DNA from: JAJFUI01 sp039698035
Lineage (GTDB): Bacteria; Planctomycetota; Planctomycetia; Pirellulales; Thermoguttaceae
Length of the DNA: 64,000 nt
Direction: 5' to 3'
NCBI GenBank assembly: GCA_039698035.1
Contig: JBDKSW010000019.1
Location: 62,001-126,000, forward strand
The first letter of the stretch is position 1; each line of letters starts with the position of its first letter. Positions 15,998 to 24,417 of this stretch are shown piece after piece. Both the position numbers and the translations under genes were made by a program. The notes beneath the pieces are model-generated. The model was not told the origin of the DNA. It searched no databases and saw nothing but the letters and a program-made list of their open reading frames with translations.

Positions 15998-17953
15998 TCA
16001 ACGGCCGCGATCCGGTCGCCCCAAGGATTTCCGGGACATGGCTTCATACTCGGCCGCCTTCGCTCGCAGCACGTTCGCCAAGGCGGTCCGGTTTTGTTCG
16101 CTGGCCAGTTGCAGTGCCCTGCGTGCCGCGACCAGGGCCTCATCAAACCGCCCGCTCGACGCGAGCACGCTGGCCAGATTGCACTGAGCTTCGACGTAGG
16201 CCGGCCGCAATTCGAGAGCGTTTCGAAACTCGGCAGCGGCCCGATCGAGCCGTCCTTCCGCCGCCCAGACGTTGCCCAAGTTCAGATGGGCTTCGGCATA
16301 GTCGGGTCGCAGCGCGATGGCGCGATCCAGATGGCGCAACGCCTCCTGCGTCCGCCCCAGTTTCGTGAGGGCGTCGCCGAAATTGTTGTGCGCCTCGGGA
16401 TAGTCTAGCCAAATTGCCAGGGCCTTTTCAAAGTATCGAACCGCTTCGGCAACGCGCCCCTCGGCAGCCAGAGCGTTGGCCAGCCCCAGATAGGCCGGAG
16501 CAAAACGCGGCCGCAGCCCGATCGCCGCGCGAAACTGCTCGGCCGCGTCCCGCAACCGTCCGGCCCTGATAAGCGCTCCGCCCAGATTGCTGTGCGCCAC
16601 GGCCAAGTCGGGCTGAGCATCGAGGGCTTTCCGATACAGGGCGATGGCCTCTTCGACACGTCCCTCGGCCGCCCACTGGTTGCCCAGATTGTTATAGGCC
16701 ATCGCGCACCGCGGATTCCGCTCGAGGGTCATGCGAAACAGGGTCTCGCCGTCGGCGTACATCCGACTCTGTTGCCACGTGAGCGCGAAGAGCGTCGCCA
16801 GCAGCATTGCGATGAGCGCGCGACCCGCCGCGACGTTCCAACGGCGACGCTGCCAGAACGTCGTTGCAATGCCCGCCAGAACCGCGCAAGGCACGATCAT
16901 CGCCGCGTATTGCCAATGGTCGGCCACCAACGAGTATTCCATGAAGTAGACGTTCACGAAGCCCAAGATCGGAAGCAACAGGGTCACATAGCAGACGAGC
17001 AGCATCAAGAACGGCCGCCCCCACGAGCTTCGCCGCGTCCACGCCGCCACGACCAAGCCAACCAGCGCCAAGCCCGGCAGGAACCACCACGCATTGACCG
17101 CGTTCAGGTCCCATCGCGGATAGACGAACATCAGGTTGGCCGGCCAGATCAGCTTCCACAGGTAGAACCACACGGCGCAGCCGGCCACGGCCGCTCGGCT
17201 CAAAAATCCGTCATGACGCACCACGTCGTCGGCGGCCGCCAAGTGTTGCTGAAAAACCTCGATGCCGACCATCGCCAGACCGATCAACACGAGCGGCATG
17301 ACTCGGAGCAAATCGCGGCGGTCGATCCGTCCCCGTTGCCACCAGGCAAGCGCCAGCAGCACCACCGGCAGCGTCAACGTCATCCCTTTGGCTAACGTCG
17401 CCAAGGTGAACATCGCAATCGCCGCGATGTACGCTCCTCGATTTCCGTGCCGCTCGTGGCGCAAGTAGAGAAGCACGGACGCCAGCGTCAGCGCCAGCGA
17501 AAACACATTCTTGAGCTGGGTGATCCATGCGACGCTTTCCACGTTGACCGGGTGCAGCGCAAACAGGGCCGCCGCCAGCGGGGCCCCAGGCAGGTTCAGC
17601 GATGCCAGCACGCGCCAAACAAGAATGGCCGACAGGGCGTGCAGCCCGATGTTCACCAGATGGAAGCCGGTCGGGCTCAGCCCCCAGAGCTGATACTCGA
17701 GCCAATAGACCGTCGAAGTCGCCGGCCAGTAGTTGACGTGCGTGCCCGGCAACCAGATGCGAAAAACGCCGCCGGGCGCCAAGACCGGATTGTTCAGGAG
17801 GTGCAGGTTGTCGTCCCAGACGAACCCGCCGTGCCACGCGGGCTGATAGGCCAAAAAGACGGCAACGACCAGGCCGGCCGCGAGCCACCCACGTTGAACG
17901 GGCGTCGCCGAACCCGGTGCAATCCATTCGCTGCCAGGGGATGCGTCATTCAT
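15998..17953 (-). CDS. TMTC-like multi-pass membrane protein with long TPR tail
   Basis: A 651-residue protein of the same type as the one at 8171. About eleven membrane segments occupy residues 20-405; the first loop has FVWDDNLHLLNNPVL, and FALHPVNVESVAWITQLKN matches the conserved loop of the TMTC/DUF1736 group (quoted as ALHPVNVESVAWI). From about 415 to 640 there are roughly six or seven TPR units with the repeated AEAHLNLGNVWAAEGRLD-like pattern. Likely a lipid-linked sugar transferase whose TPR part binds protein partners, inferred from family architecture only. It is convergent with the Coa1-like gene and 32 bases downstream of the large anti-sigma-like gene on the same strand. Confidence 0.78.
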   Translation of the reverse strand: MNDASPGSEWIAPGSATPVQRGWLAAGLVVAVFLAYQPAWHGGFVWDDNLHLLNNPVLAPGGVFRIWLPGTHVNYWPATSTVYWLEYQLWGLSPTGFHLVNIGLHALSAILVWRVLASLNLPGAPLAAALFALHPVNVESVAWITQLKNVFSLALTLASVLLYLRHERHGNRGAYIAAIAMFTLATLAKGMTLTLPVVLLALAWWQRGRIDRRDLLRVMPLVLIGLAMVGIEVFQQHLAAADDVVRHDGFLSRAAVAGCAVWFYLWKLIWPANLMFVYPRWDLNAVNAWWFLPGLALVGLVVAAWTRRSSWGRPFLMLLVCYVTLLLPILGFVNVYFMEYSLVADHWQYAAMIVPCAVLAGIATTFWQRRRWNVAAGRALIAMLLATLFALTWQQSRMYADGETLFRMTLERNPRCAMAYNNLGNQWAAEGRVEEAIALYRKALDAQPDLAVAHSNLGGALIRAGRLRDAAEQFRAAIGLRPRFAPAYLGLANALAAEGRVAEAVRYFEKALAIWLDYPEAHNNFGDALTKLGRTQEALRHLDRAIALRPDYAEAHLNLGNVWAAEGRLDRAAAEFRNALELRPAYVEAQCNLASVLASSGRFDEALVAARRALQLASEQNRTALANVLRAKAAEYEAMSRKSLGRPDRGR

Positions 17954-17985
17954 GTCGGGCGTCTGTCACCGGGTGCGTGGTGGCG

Positions 17986-20520
17986 CTAAGGCAGCGTGGG
18001 CTTCGGCTCCTCGGCGGACGGTGCGTTCGATTCCACGCTCCGACGCGGCGCTCGTTCCACCGGCAACGTTCGTTCCTCGGCGTCTTTCGCCCGAATTTCC
18101 TTCGCGTCGAGCCGTTGCCGCCATTGCTGGACGGCCATGCGGCGTCGCGCGGCCGTTTGCTCGGGCTGATAGTACAGCCCCAGGCCGGTGAGCTCCCGCA
18201 AGTTCCAGAAACTTAGCCGGCGGATGGCGAGCGAGTCGTCGTCCAGCCCCTGAACGAGCTTCGCGTCCTCCCCGCCTTCCAAGTCCTTTTGGCTGTACCC
18301 CAAGAGCATTCGGTAGAGGTCGGCCGCCTGTTGCGAATAGCGACGTTCGAGCGCTGCCCGGACCCCTGCCGCCGTCTCGCCGTCCCGAGCGACCGCCGAC
18401 CTCAGTTCCTCGACATAGTAGTCCTGCCAATCCAGCTTGTGCGCTGGATCGTCGAGCGCGGCCACCATTTCCGAAAATTGGCCGACGTATCCCAAACTGC
18501 GCAAGGCGAGCCATCGCACCTCGCGCTGCGGCCTCGTCGTCGCCGCCTCCAACAGACTCAAGCGAGCCGGCTTTTCGGCCTTCTCGCTGGCAAGATACTG
18601 CGACAGCATGACCGACGCTCGACGGTCAAGCTCCTTGATCGGCTCGGCCGTAATCCACCGGGGCATTTCCTTCAGCGCCACCGGCGCCGGCACCGCCACG
18701 CCGTCAAACGCCACTTTCTGCGGCGCGGCCAACTGCACCTGGCTCGGCTTCCCCTCGACGGTCTCCTCCCACACGATCGGGCCGGCGACGGCATACAACG
18801 TGGCCGTCACGCGCGGCGGATCCGTTTCCGGATTTTTGCCCGGCGCATGGAGATGTCGTACGTCAACCGCGGCCACCGAGTCGCCGTCGACGAACGTGAC
18901 CGTGCCCGTGCGGTCGCCAAAAGCGACTCGCAGTTTTGTGTCGCCCTTGGCCAGCGGCCGCATCACGGCGCGGCCGTAAGAGACGCGCACGCCAGGCGGC
19001 TGTGACGCGGCCGTGCCGAGCAGTTCGAGCCGCGTACCGCCGAGGATGTCCAGCGTCACGCCGGCGGTCAGCGCCACCTTGGCGCGATACGTTGGAAGCG
19101 CCAACACGTGACTCGGGAAAAGCACCTGATTGGCCGTCACGCGAGCCCACTCCGCATCACCCGCGCGGCTCAGCAACACCTGGTCGCTCAGCATGAGCCG
19201 CCCCAAGGCTTCGCGTTGCGGGGCAGCCGGCGACGTTCCGGGCGGCGCATCGTGCTTTTCGCCCATCTCGTCCACGCCCGGGATGGCGGGGGCCTTGGGC
19301 GTCGATTTCGACTCGTCGCTCGCAGGCGCCTTGGGTGTCTCCGACAGTGGGGGCTTCGTCGTGTCGGCAGGCGGCTTGGGCGTCTCCGACGGCGGCGGCT
19401 TCACCGTGTCCGCAGGCGGCTTGGACATGTCGATCGGCGCCTTCGCCGTCTCGGGAGCCTTCCCCGGCTCCTCGTTCCGCGGCTGATCGGGCGGCGAGAC
19501 GACCGGCGCCTTGGGTGTCTCGACCTGCTTGGTCGCATCGGCCGACGGCGTCACGGGCGGCTGCTTCGCCGTGTCCGTTGGGGGCGAGACCGCTTGCCCA
19601 CCAGGCGTCACGGGAACGACAGGCAAGCTTGGCGGCAGCGCCTTCGCGGTCTCAGGCTTGTCGGCCGGCGGCAGTCCGAGGGGCGTCTCCCGTTTTGTCG
19701 CATCAGCCGGCAAACTCGGAATCTCCGATTTTGGCTTCGTTTTCTGCTCGATTACGCCGCTGGCGGCATCCGGCGACGCGGTTTGCGGCGGCCGCGGTGT
19801 CGCTTTCTCTCCCTCGGTCACGGCGGCAACCTCGGGGGCGGCCGGCGCGGAGATCAGACCAAACTCGACCAACAGCTTGCCCAGCGGCGTCTCCGGCTCG
19901 AACTGGCCAAGCGACTTCAGCCCAATGCCCGTGATGCAAATGACCAACACGACGGCCGCAACCACCGAGACCCAAATCGGTTTGCGATGCGACTCGCGCA
20001 AGTACTCCGGCACAGTCGGCTTCGGCCGAGCCTTTCGATCGCCGCCCAAGTCGCCAAGATCCAACAACGGCCCCGTGGGTTGCGAAGGCAACGCCGGCTG
20101 CTCGGCCGTCGGGGGCAGCGGCGGCGCATGGCCCGACCGATCTTTCAAGTCATACATCTGCAGCCGGCTCGCCGGATCGACCTCGGCCGGTTCGCCGAGC
20201 ACCAGCGTCAGGATCTGATGGCAGGCCGCGACCTCCGCCAGATGGACGTCCGAGTCAAGGCAAACCTTTTCAAACTCGGCCACCCGCTCCGAGTCGAGCG
20301 TGTTGTCCAGATATTCGGCAACCGTGTTCGCATCGAGGCCCGGTCCGCGTTCCGTCAGGCTGGGCGCCCCAAGCCGCAGCCGCCGCATGGCGTCGCGAAT
20401 GCGATGCACCAACGTCGTGGCGTATTCGCTCTCCTCAATCTTTTTGCCGAGCTCCTCGGCGTCCTTCGGGTCGAGCAGGCCGTCCAAATAGGCCAACAGG
20501 GTTCGCAGCGTGAGTCGCAT
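17986..20520 (-). CDS. Large anti-sigma-like single-pass membrane protein with Pro/Thr-rich linker
   Basis: An 844-residue protein. The ATG at 20520 follows TAGGAG at good spacing. Residues 1-130 are helical (LRTLLAYLDGLLDPKDAEELG, in part) and resemble the N-terminal helices of planctomycete anti-sigma/FecR-like proteins, without the HxxxC zinc motif. One membrane segment lies near 180-200 (VSVVAAVVLVICITGIGL). Then comes a linker of about 200 residues rich in Pro, Thr, Lys and Glu with a tandem repeat (KPPxSETPK), followed by a beta-rich domain of FecR type (LGGTRLELLG, YGRAVMRPL) and a helical C-terminus (RRYSQQAADLYRMLLGYSQKD region). This suggests a periplasmic sensor tethered to a cytoplasmic regulator. 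No sigma factor gene is adjacent. Confidence 0.6.
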   Translation of the reverse strand: MRLTLRTLLAYLDGLLDPKDAEELGKKIEESEYATTLVHRIRDAMRRLRLGAPSLTERGPGLDANTVAEYLDNTLDSERVAEFEKVCLDSDVHLAEVAACHQILTLVLGEPAEVDPASRLQMYDLKDRSGHAPPLPPTAEQPALPSQPTGPLLDLGDLGGDRKARPKPTVPEYLRESHRKPIWVSVVAAVVLVICITGIGLKSLGQFEPETPLGKLLVEFGLISAPAAPEVAAVTEGEKATPRPPQTASPDAASGVIEQKTKPKSEIPSLPADATKRETPLGLPPADKPETAKALPPSLPVVPVTPGGQAVSPPTDTAKQPPVTPSADATKQVETPKAPVVSPPDQPRNEEPGKAPETAKAPIDMSKPPADTVKPPPSETPKPPADTTKPPLSETPKAPASDESKSTPKAPAIPGVDEMGEKHDAPPGTSPAAPQREALGRLMLSDQVLLSRAGDAEWARVTANQVLFPSHVLALPTYRAKVALTAGVTLDILGGTRLELLGTAASQPPGVRVSYGRAVMRPLAKGDTKLRVAFGDRTGTVTFVDGDSVAAVDVRHLHAPGKNPETDPPRVTATLYAVAGPIVWEETVEGKPSQVQLAAPQKVAFDGVAVPAPVALKEMPRWITAEPIKELDRRASVMLSQYLASEKAEKPARLSLLEAATTRPQREVRWLALRSLGYVGQFSEMVAALDDPAHKLDWQDYYVEELRSAVARDGETAAGVRAALERRYSQQAADLYRMLLGYSQKDLEGGEDAKLVQGLDDDSLAIRRLSFWNLRELTGLGLYYQPEQTAARRRMAVQQWRQRLDAKEIRAKDAEERTLPVERAPRRSVESNAPSAEEPKPTLP
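19324..19413 (-). repeat. Two tandem 45-base repeats in the Pro/Thr-rich linker
   Basis: Units 19324-19368 and 19369-19413 are exact length repeats (45 bases, 15 codons) with a few base changes. They encode ADTVKPPPSETPKPP and ADTTKPPLSETPKAP. A partial third unit continues to about 19450. The repeat keeps the frame, so the linker can change length without loss of the protein. Confidence 0.8.
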
Positions 20521-20975
20521 TGTGACATCTCCTACCCGTATTAGTGCCGCATCCGGCCCAATTTCGTGCAAAAATGTTGCAACTTGCCTTGGCGCAAGCC
20601 GTTGCGTCGCCAGGCCAAATGGCCCGAACGCAAGAGACTCGCGTGGGCCCGAGTGGTCGCCCCGCCCGGCGGCCGCGCGACCGCCGGCCCTTCCCGAGCG
20701 AAGATCTGGCACGCCCGGCGCGCCGGGGAACGACTCTGACGATCAACGCCAGACAGCATGGGCATCCATTCCCTCCAAGGCGACCAGCCCAGGTGTCCGC
20801 AGTCGCCAAGAGCCAAACGCCCCCCCTTAACAACGGTGTCGCCGGCGTGTGTCAAGCGTTAACACCGCCACGATGTGCGTCTTGACGCCGCCCGAGGCCC
20901 CCCCTAGAATCAGAACCATACTTTAGAGGGACACCCTGGATCTGTGAGTCCTGGCGAGCAACAGAGGCATGCCCC
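20521..20975. other. Intergenic region between divergent genes
   Basis: 455 bases between the anti-sigma-like gene and terC. It should hold both promoters. Apart from the TAGGAG ribosome site of the leftward gene I see no convincing promoter pair. The manganese riboswitch that often precedes terC-family genes is not recognisable here. Confidence 0.5.
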
Positions 20976-21974
20976 GTGAACGATGTCGTCTTCTGGCAAT
21001 GGGCCATCTTCGGATGCCTTGTCGCAGTGCTCTTGGCCCTCGATCTGCTCGTCTTTCACCGGGATGATCGCGCCCCTTCGCTGCGGGGATCGGCCTGCTG
21101 GACCCTGTTTTGGTGCGGTTTGGCGCTCACGTTCAACGGCCTTCTTTGGTGGTGGCGCAGCCAGCAAGCGGGCCCGGCGGAAGGCCGCGAGGCGGCCCTC
21201 TCCTTTTTCATTGGCTACCTGGTCGAATGGTCGTTGTCGATGGACAACGTCTTCGTCTTCGCCGTTATCTTTCGGTTTTTCCAGGTCCCGGCCCAATACC
21301 AGTACCGCGTGCTCTTCTGGGGCATCCTGGGCGCGATCGGCCTCCGACTCCTGTTTATCCTGGCCGGCGTTCAACTGATCAACCACTTCTCGTGGACCGT
21401 GCCGCTGCTCGGAGTGCTGCTGGTGTACACGGCCGTCAAGCTGGCCATCCACACGGAAACCGAAGTTCAACCGGAAAACAACCTCGTGCTCCGAGTCGCC
21501 CGGCGATGGCTCCGAGTCAGCCACGGCGGTCATCACGAGCATGGCCACGCCTTTTTCGTCCGTCAAGCAGGCCATCTCTGCATCACGCCGTTGTTCCTTG
21601 TGCTGCTCGTCATCGAAACCACGGACATCGTCTTCGCCGTCGACAGCGTGCCGGCCATCCTCGGCATCACCAAAGACCCGTTCGTCGTCTTCACGTCGAA
21701 CATCTTCGCAATCCTTGGCCTCCGAGCGCTCTATTTTCTGCTGGCCGGCGCGATCGAAGCGTTCCGCTATCTTCACTACGGTCTGGCGACCGTCCTCGCG
21801 TTCGTCGGCGTCAGCATGATCGGCGACCACTTTCTCGTTTCTGAACCAGGCGGCCATCTCGTGCCCACCTGGGCCAAGCTGATCGTCATTGCCACCGCAC
21901 TCGGCGTGGCCATCGCGGCGTCGCTGGCATCGAATCGCGCCGCTCGGAGCGGCAACACGTCGGCCAAACCGTAA
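20976..21974 (+). CDS. TerC/Alx family integral membrane protein
   Basis: A 332-residue protein with about nine membrane segments, GTG start. The two family motifs with acidic residues inside the membrane are present: SMDNVFVFAVIF (about residue 88) and ETTDIVFAVDSVPAI (about 210). A His-rich cytoplasmic loop (SHGGHHEHGHAF, about 180-192) lies between them. TerC-family proteins of this type (Alx, MeeF/MeeY) export manganese or help metallate exoenzymes; older names refer to tellurite resistance. No other metal gene adjoins it. It is convergent with lipB, two bases between stop codons. Confidence 0.92.
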   Translation: MNDVVFWQWAIFGCLVAVLLALDLLVFHRDDRAPSLRGSACWTLFWCGLALTFNGLLWWWRSQQAGPAEGREAALSFFIGYLVEWSLSMDNVFVFAVIFRFFQVPAQYQYRVLFWGILGAIGLRLLFILAGVQLINHFSWTVPLLGVLLVYTAVKLAIHTETEVQPENNLVLRVARRWLRVSHGGHHEHGHAFFVRQAGHLCITPLFLVLLVIETTDIVFAVDSVPAILGITKDPFVVFTSNIFAILGLRALYFLLAGAIEAFRYLHYGLATVLAFVGVSMIGDHFLVSEPGGHLVPTWAKLIVIATALGVAIAASLASNRAARSGNTSAKP

Positions 21975-21976
21975 GG

Positions 21977-22684
21977 CTATGCGCCGGCCGCGCGCAGCAA
22001 CGGGTGGCCTGTGTAGAGGTGATAGCGGTCGCAACCGAAGCCGTCGGCCAAGCGACGGATCAGGGCCGCGCGAATCGATGTCATGCGAACCGGCCCACAC
22101 CGCTCGGCCGCCAGCGAACTGGTCTTGGGTTCGACCAACGAAAGCAGTCCGGTCGCCGGGCTGACGTTCAGATACGCGCCGTAGTAGGCGACCCAATGAC
22201 GGACGGCCACGCCGACCGCGGCCAGTTGGCCCGTGCGTCCCCAAACACCCCAGCGCGGCGGCACACCGGCGGTGGCTGGCACATGGAGGTCGTCGAGCGT
22301 TTCCAGAATGCCGGTCTGGAGGCGTTCGAGAAACTGGCCGACGGACAGTGCGTGCCATCGCAGGGGCACGATCGGGTAGATGGCCAATTGGCCGGGACAG
22401 TGGAGGATGCAACCGCCGCCCCGATTGACCCAGCGGACCTCGATCTGCCCGGTCCGCACGGGCGTGCTTTGCCTGGCGATGTCGCCCGGCGAGCCGCCGC
22501 GTCCAACCGTGATGATCGGCCGGTGTTCGCACAGAAGCAGGGTCACCTGCCCGTCGTCGCGGCCGTTCGTTTGCTCGACGAGCCGTTGCTGGAGCGACAG
22601 GATGCGATCGAACTCGACCTGGCCCAGCAGGAACGCTTCGAGGGCCGGCGCGGTCGATCGCTCGTTGGGCAGTACGGTTGGCAC
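21977..22684 (-). CDS. lipB: LipB-like octanoyltransferase, catalytic lysine absent
   Basis: A protein of about 235 residues of the LipB family, which moves octanoate from acyl carrier protein to lipoyl domains. The core is recognisable: LLLCEHRPIITVGR, WVNRGGGCILHCPGQLAIYP (in part), and the acyl-cysteine in RCGPVRMTSI. Two departures stand out. Where LipB enzymes have a lysine in GxKIAAxG, this has Gln (TGQLAAVGVAV), and the THGPGQL-type motif reads LHCPGQL. The start is unclear: GTG at 22684 and TTG at 22693 are both possible and neither has a clear ribosome site. Divergent from smpB. Function may be retained by a variant mechanism or altered. Confidence 0.75.
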   Translation of the reverse strand: MPTVLPNERSTAPALEAFLLGQVEFDRILSLQQRLVEQTNGRDDGQVTLLLCEHRPIITVGRGGSPGDIARQSTPVRTGQIEVRWVNRGGGCILHCPGQLAIYPIVPLRWHALSVGQFLERLQTGILETLDDLHVPATAGVPPRWGVWGRTGQLAAVGVAVRHWVAYYGAYLNVSPATGLLSLVEPKTSSLAAERCGPVRMTSIRAALIRRLADGFGCDRYHLYTGHPLLRAAGA

Positions 22685-22822
22685 GGCGTGCAACTTGAGT
22701 TTGTTCGGCCTATTCGCTAAAAAGAGGGATGGTACGCGAACGGCGAAGGCGTTGGAAGGGGACCGCCGATTCGCCGGCGTCGCTTCCAGCGAGGACGCCC
22801 GCCCCGCAAAGGGGCCTTTCAC

Positions 22823-23332
22823 CTGGCGAGGACAGCCACGAGCAAGCAGTCGAAGAAAAAAGGAGCGGCCGCGGCCGACCCCAACGAGAAGGTTATCAGC
22901 CAAAACCGCAAGGCCCGGCACAATTTCACCGTGCTCGATACGCTCGAATGCGGCATCGTGCTGGTGGGCAGCGAGGTCAAAAGCCTGCGCATCGGCCGCG
23001 TCTCGCTCGAGGAGGCCTACGCGCGGATCAAGAACGGCGAGGTCTGGCTCGTAGGCTGCGATATTGCCGAGTATTTCGAGGCCAATCAGTTCAACCACAA
23101 TCCGCGCCGGCCCCGCAAGCTGCTGATGCACCGCCGCGAGGTCAAGCGGTTCGCCCATCGGGCCTACGAAAAGGGCCTGACCCTGGTCCCCTTGGAGATG
23201 CATTTCCGACGAGGACTGGCCAAGGTCGTCCTGGGCATCTGTCGCGGCAAACAGCAGCACGACAAACGCGACGCCATGAAGCGGGCCGACGCTCAACGTG
23301 AGATCCAACGCCAATTGCAACGACGGAGGTAG
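22823..23332 (+). CDS. smpB: SsrA-binding protein SmpB; start codon unusual
   Basis: SmpB binds tmRNA and brings it to stalled ribosomes. The core is typical: NRKARHNFTVLDTLECGIVL (in part), VGSEVKSLR, RRPRKLLMHRREVKR, and KGLTLVPL, with a basic C-terminal tail (KRDAMKRADAQREIQRQLQRRR in part). The frame has no ATG, GTG or TTG between a TAA at 22718 and the GTG at 22931, and that GTG would delete the conserved NRKARHNF segment. The best alternatives are CTG at 22823, eight bases after AAAGGGG (169 residues), or ATC at 22895 (145 residues). The CTG is used here as a hypothesis. A sequence error creating the loss of an ATG cannot be excluded. Confidence 0.8.
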   Translation: MARTATSKQSKKKGAAAADPNEKVISQNRKARHNFTVLDTLECGIVLVGSEVKSLRIGRVSLEEAYARIKNGEVWLVGCDIAEYFEANQFNHNPRRPRKLLMHRREVKRFAHRAYEKGLTLVPLEMHFRRGLAKVVLGICRGKQQHDKRDAMKRADAQREIQRQLQRRR

Positions 23333-23607
23333 CCACACCGCAAAGGCGGCTCGCCCGGTGCATCCCGGCTTCGCCCAAGAAAATGCCGAACCAAATGCCG
23401 GCCGCTTTCGTAAAACACACGTGCGGAGAGCTGTGTGATACGATTGACCATGGGACCTCGGAAGGCTGACGTAACGCCGGCTGAGCGACCGACGGCACGC
23501 CGGTCCTGTCTCGTAAATCGCCTTGACTCAAGAACTTACCGCTCCGACGTTCCAACGACGCGACCAAGCCGCCCCCCCTTTCTGAGAGAACACTCCACAA
23601 GACGCCC

Positions 23608-24288
23608 ATGTTGCTCCTAAAGGACGTGAAGAAATCGTTCAAGCAGCCCGATGGATCGGCGCTGCCCGTACTGGATGTCCCCGAGTTTCGCGTTGCGGCA
23701 GGCGAACAAATGGTCATGGTCGGCCGCAGCGGATGCGGCAAGACGACCTTGCTCCACATCATCGCCGGGATCGGACGGCCCGACTCGGGCAAAGTGCGAA
23801 TCGACGACTGGGACATCACGCTCATGCCCGAGGCCGAATGCGACCGCTTTCGAGCGGAACGGATCGGCTACGTCTTCCAAACGTTCAACCTGCTGGCCGG
23901 CTTCACCGCGTTGGAGAACGTGCTGGTGGCCATGCGATTCGCCCGCGGCCGGCCCGACAAAGCCCGAGCGAAGCATCTGTTGGAACGAGTAGGCCTGAAG
24001 CATCGGATCACGCACCGCCCATCGCAGCTCTCGGTCGGCGAACAGCAACGCGTCGCGGTTGCCCGAGCGCTGGCCAACAAGCCGCAGTTGCTGCTGGCCG
24101 ACGAACCGACGGCCAACGTGGACGCCGGCCACCAACAACAACTGCTCGACCTGATCCGCGAAACGTGCCGAGAAGAGAACGTGGCGCTGGTTATGGTCAC
24201 ACACTCGAACGACGTGGCCACGCAATTCGATCGCATGGATCATCTTGAGGACATCAACCGCGTGGCCGTGGGCGGCGCGATCGGCTAA
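23608..24288 (+). CDS. ABC transporter ATP-binding protein (LolD/MacB type)
   Basis: A 226-residue ABC ATPase. Walker A is GRSGCGKT (39-46), the signature motif is LSVGEQQRVAVARAL, and Walker B is LLLADEPT. It belongs to the LolD/MacB group that pairs with FtsX-type permeases and usually works by mechanotransmission rather than by moving a substrate through a pore. Its partner is the permease gene 129 bases downstream; the DUF3299-like gene follows. The gap to the permease holds a long inverted repeat. Confidence 0.93.
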   Translation: MLLLKDVKKSFKQPDGSALPVLDVPEFRVAAGEQMVMVGRSGCGKTTLLHIIAGIGRPDSGKVRIDDWDITLMPEAECDRFRAERIGYVFQTFNLLAGFTALENVLVAMRFARGRPDKARAKHLLERVGLKHRITHRPSQLSVGEQQRVAVARALANKPQLLLADEPTANVDAGHQQQLLDLIRETCREENVALVMVTHSNDVATQFDRMDHLEDINRVAVGGAIG

Positions 24289-24303
24289 CTGGCATGTTTT
24301 TTT

Positions 24304-24368
24304 GTGGGACAGGTTGTCAACCTTCCCTGTTTTGGCCGCTTCGGGGCCGACAATCCAACCTGCCCCAC
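24304..24368 (+). repeat. Long inverted repeat between ABC genes
   Basis: GTGGGACAGGTTG (24304-24316) is the reverse complement, with one mismatch, of CAACCTGCCCCAC (24356-24368). A smaller GGCC/GGCC hairpin lies in the loop. The element lies between two cotranscribed genes, where it could lower downstream expression or stabilise the upstream message. It looks like a dispersed palindromic element. Confidence 0.65.
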
Positions 24369-24417
24369 GAAGCACCATCCCGAAATCCCAAAATCCCCAG
24401 TCCCCAACCTCTCCCCC

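Noticed and set aside
20860..20975. A yybP-ykoY-type manganese riboswitch before the TerC-family gene
   Set aside because: The conserved core sequences of that riboswitch are not found in the upstream region.
22931..23332. smpB starting at GTG 22931 (133 codons)
   Set aside because: This would remove the conserved NRKARHNF part that contacts tmRNA in SmpB proteins, so an upstream unusual start is more likely.
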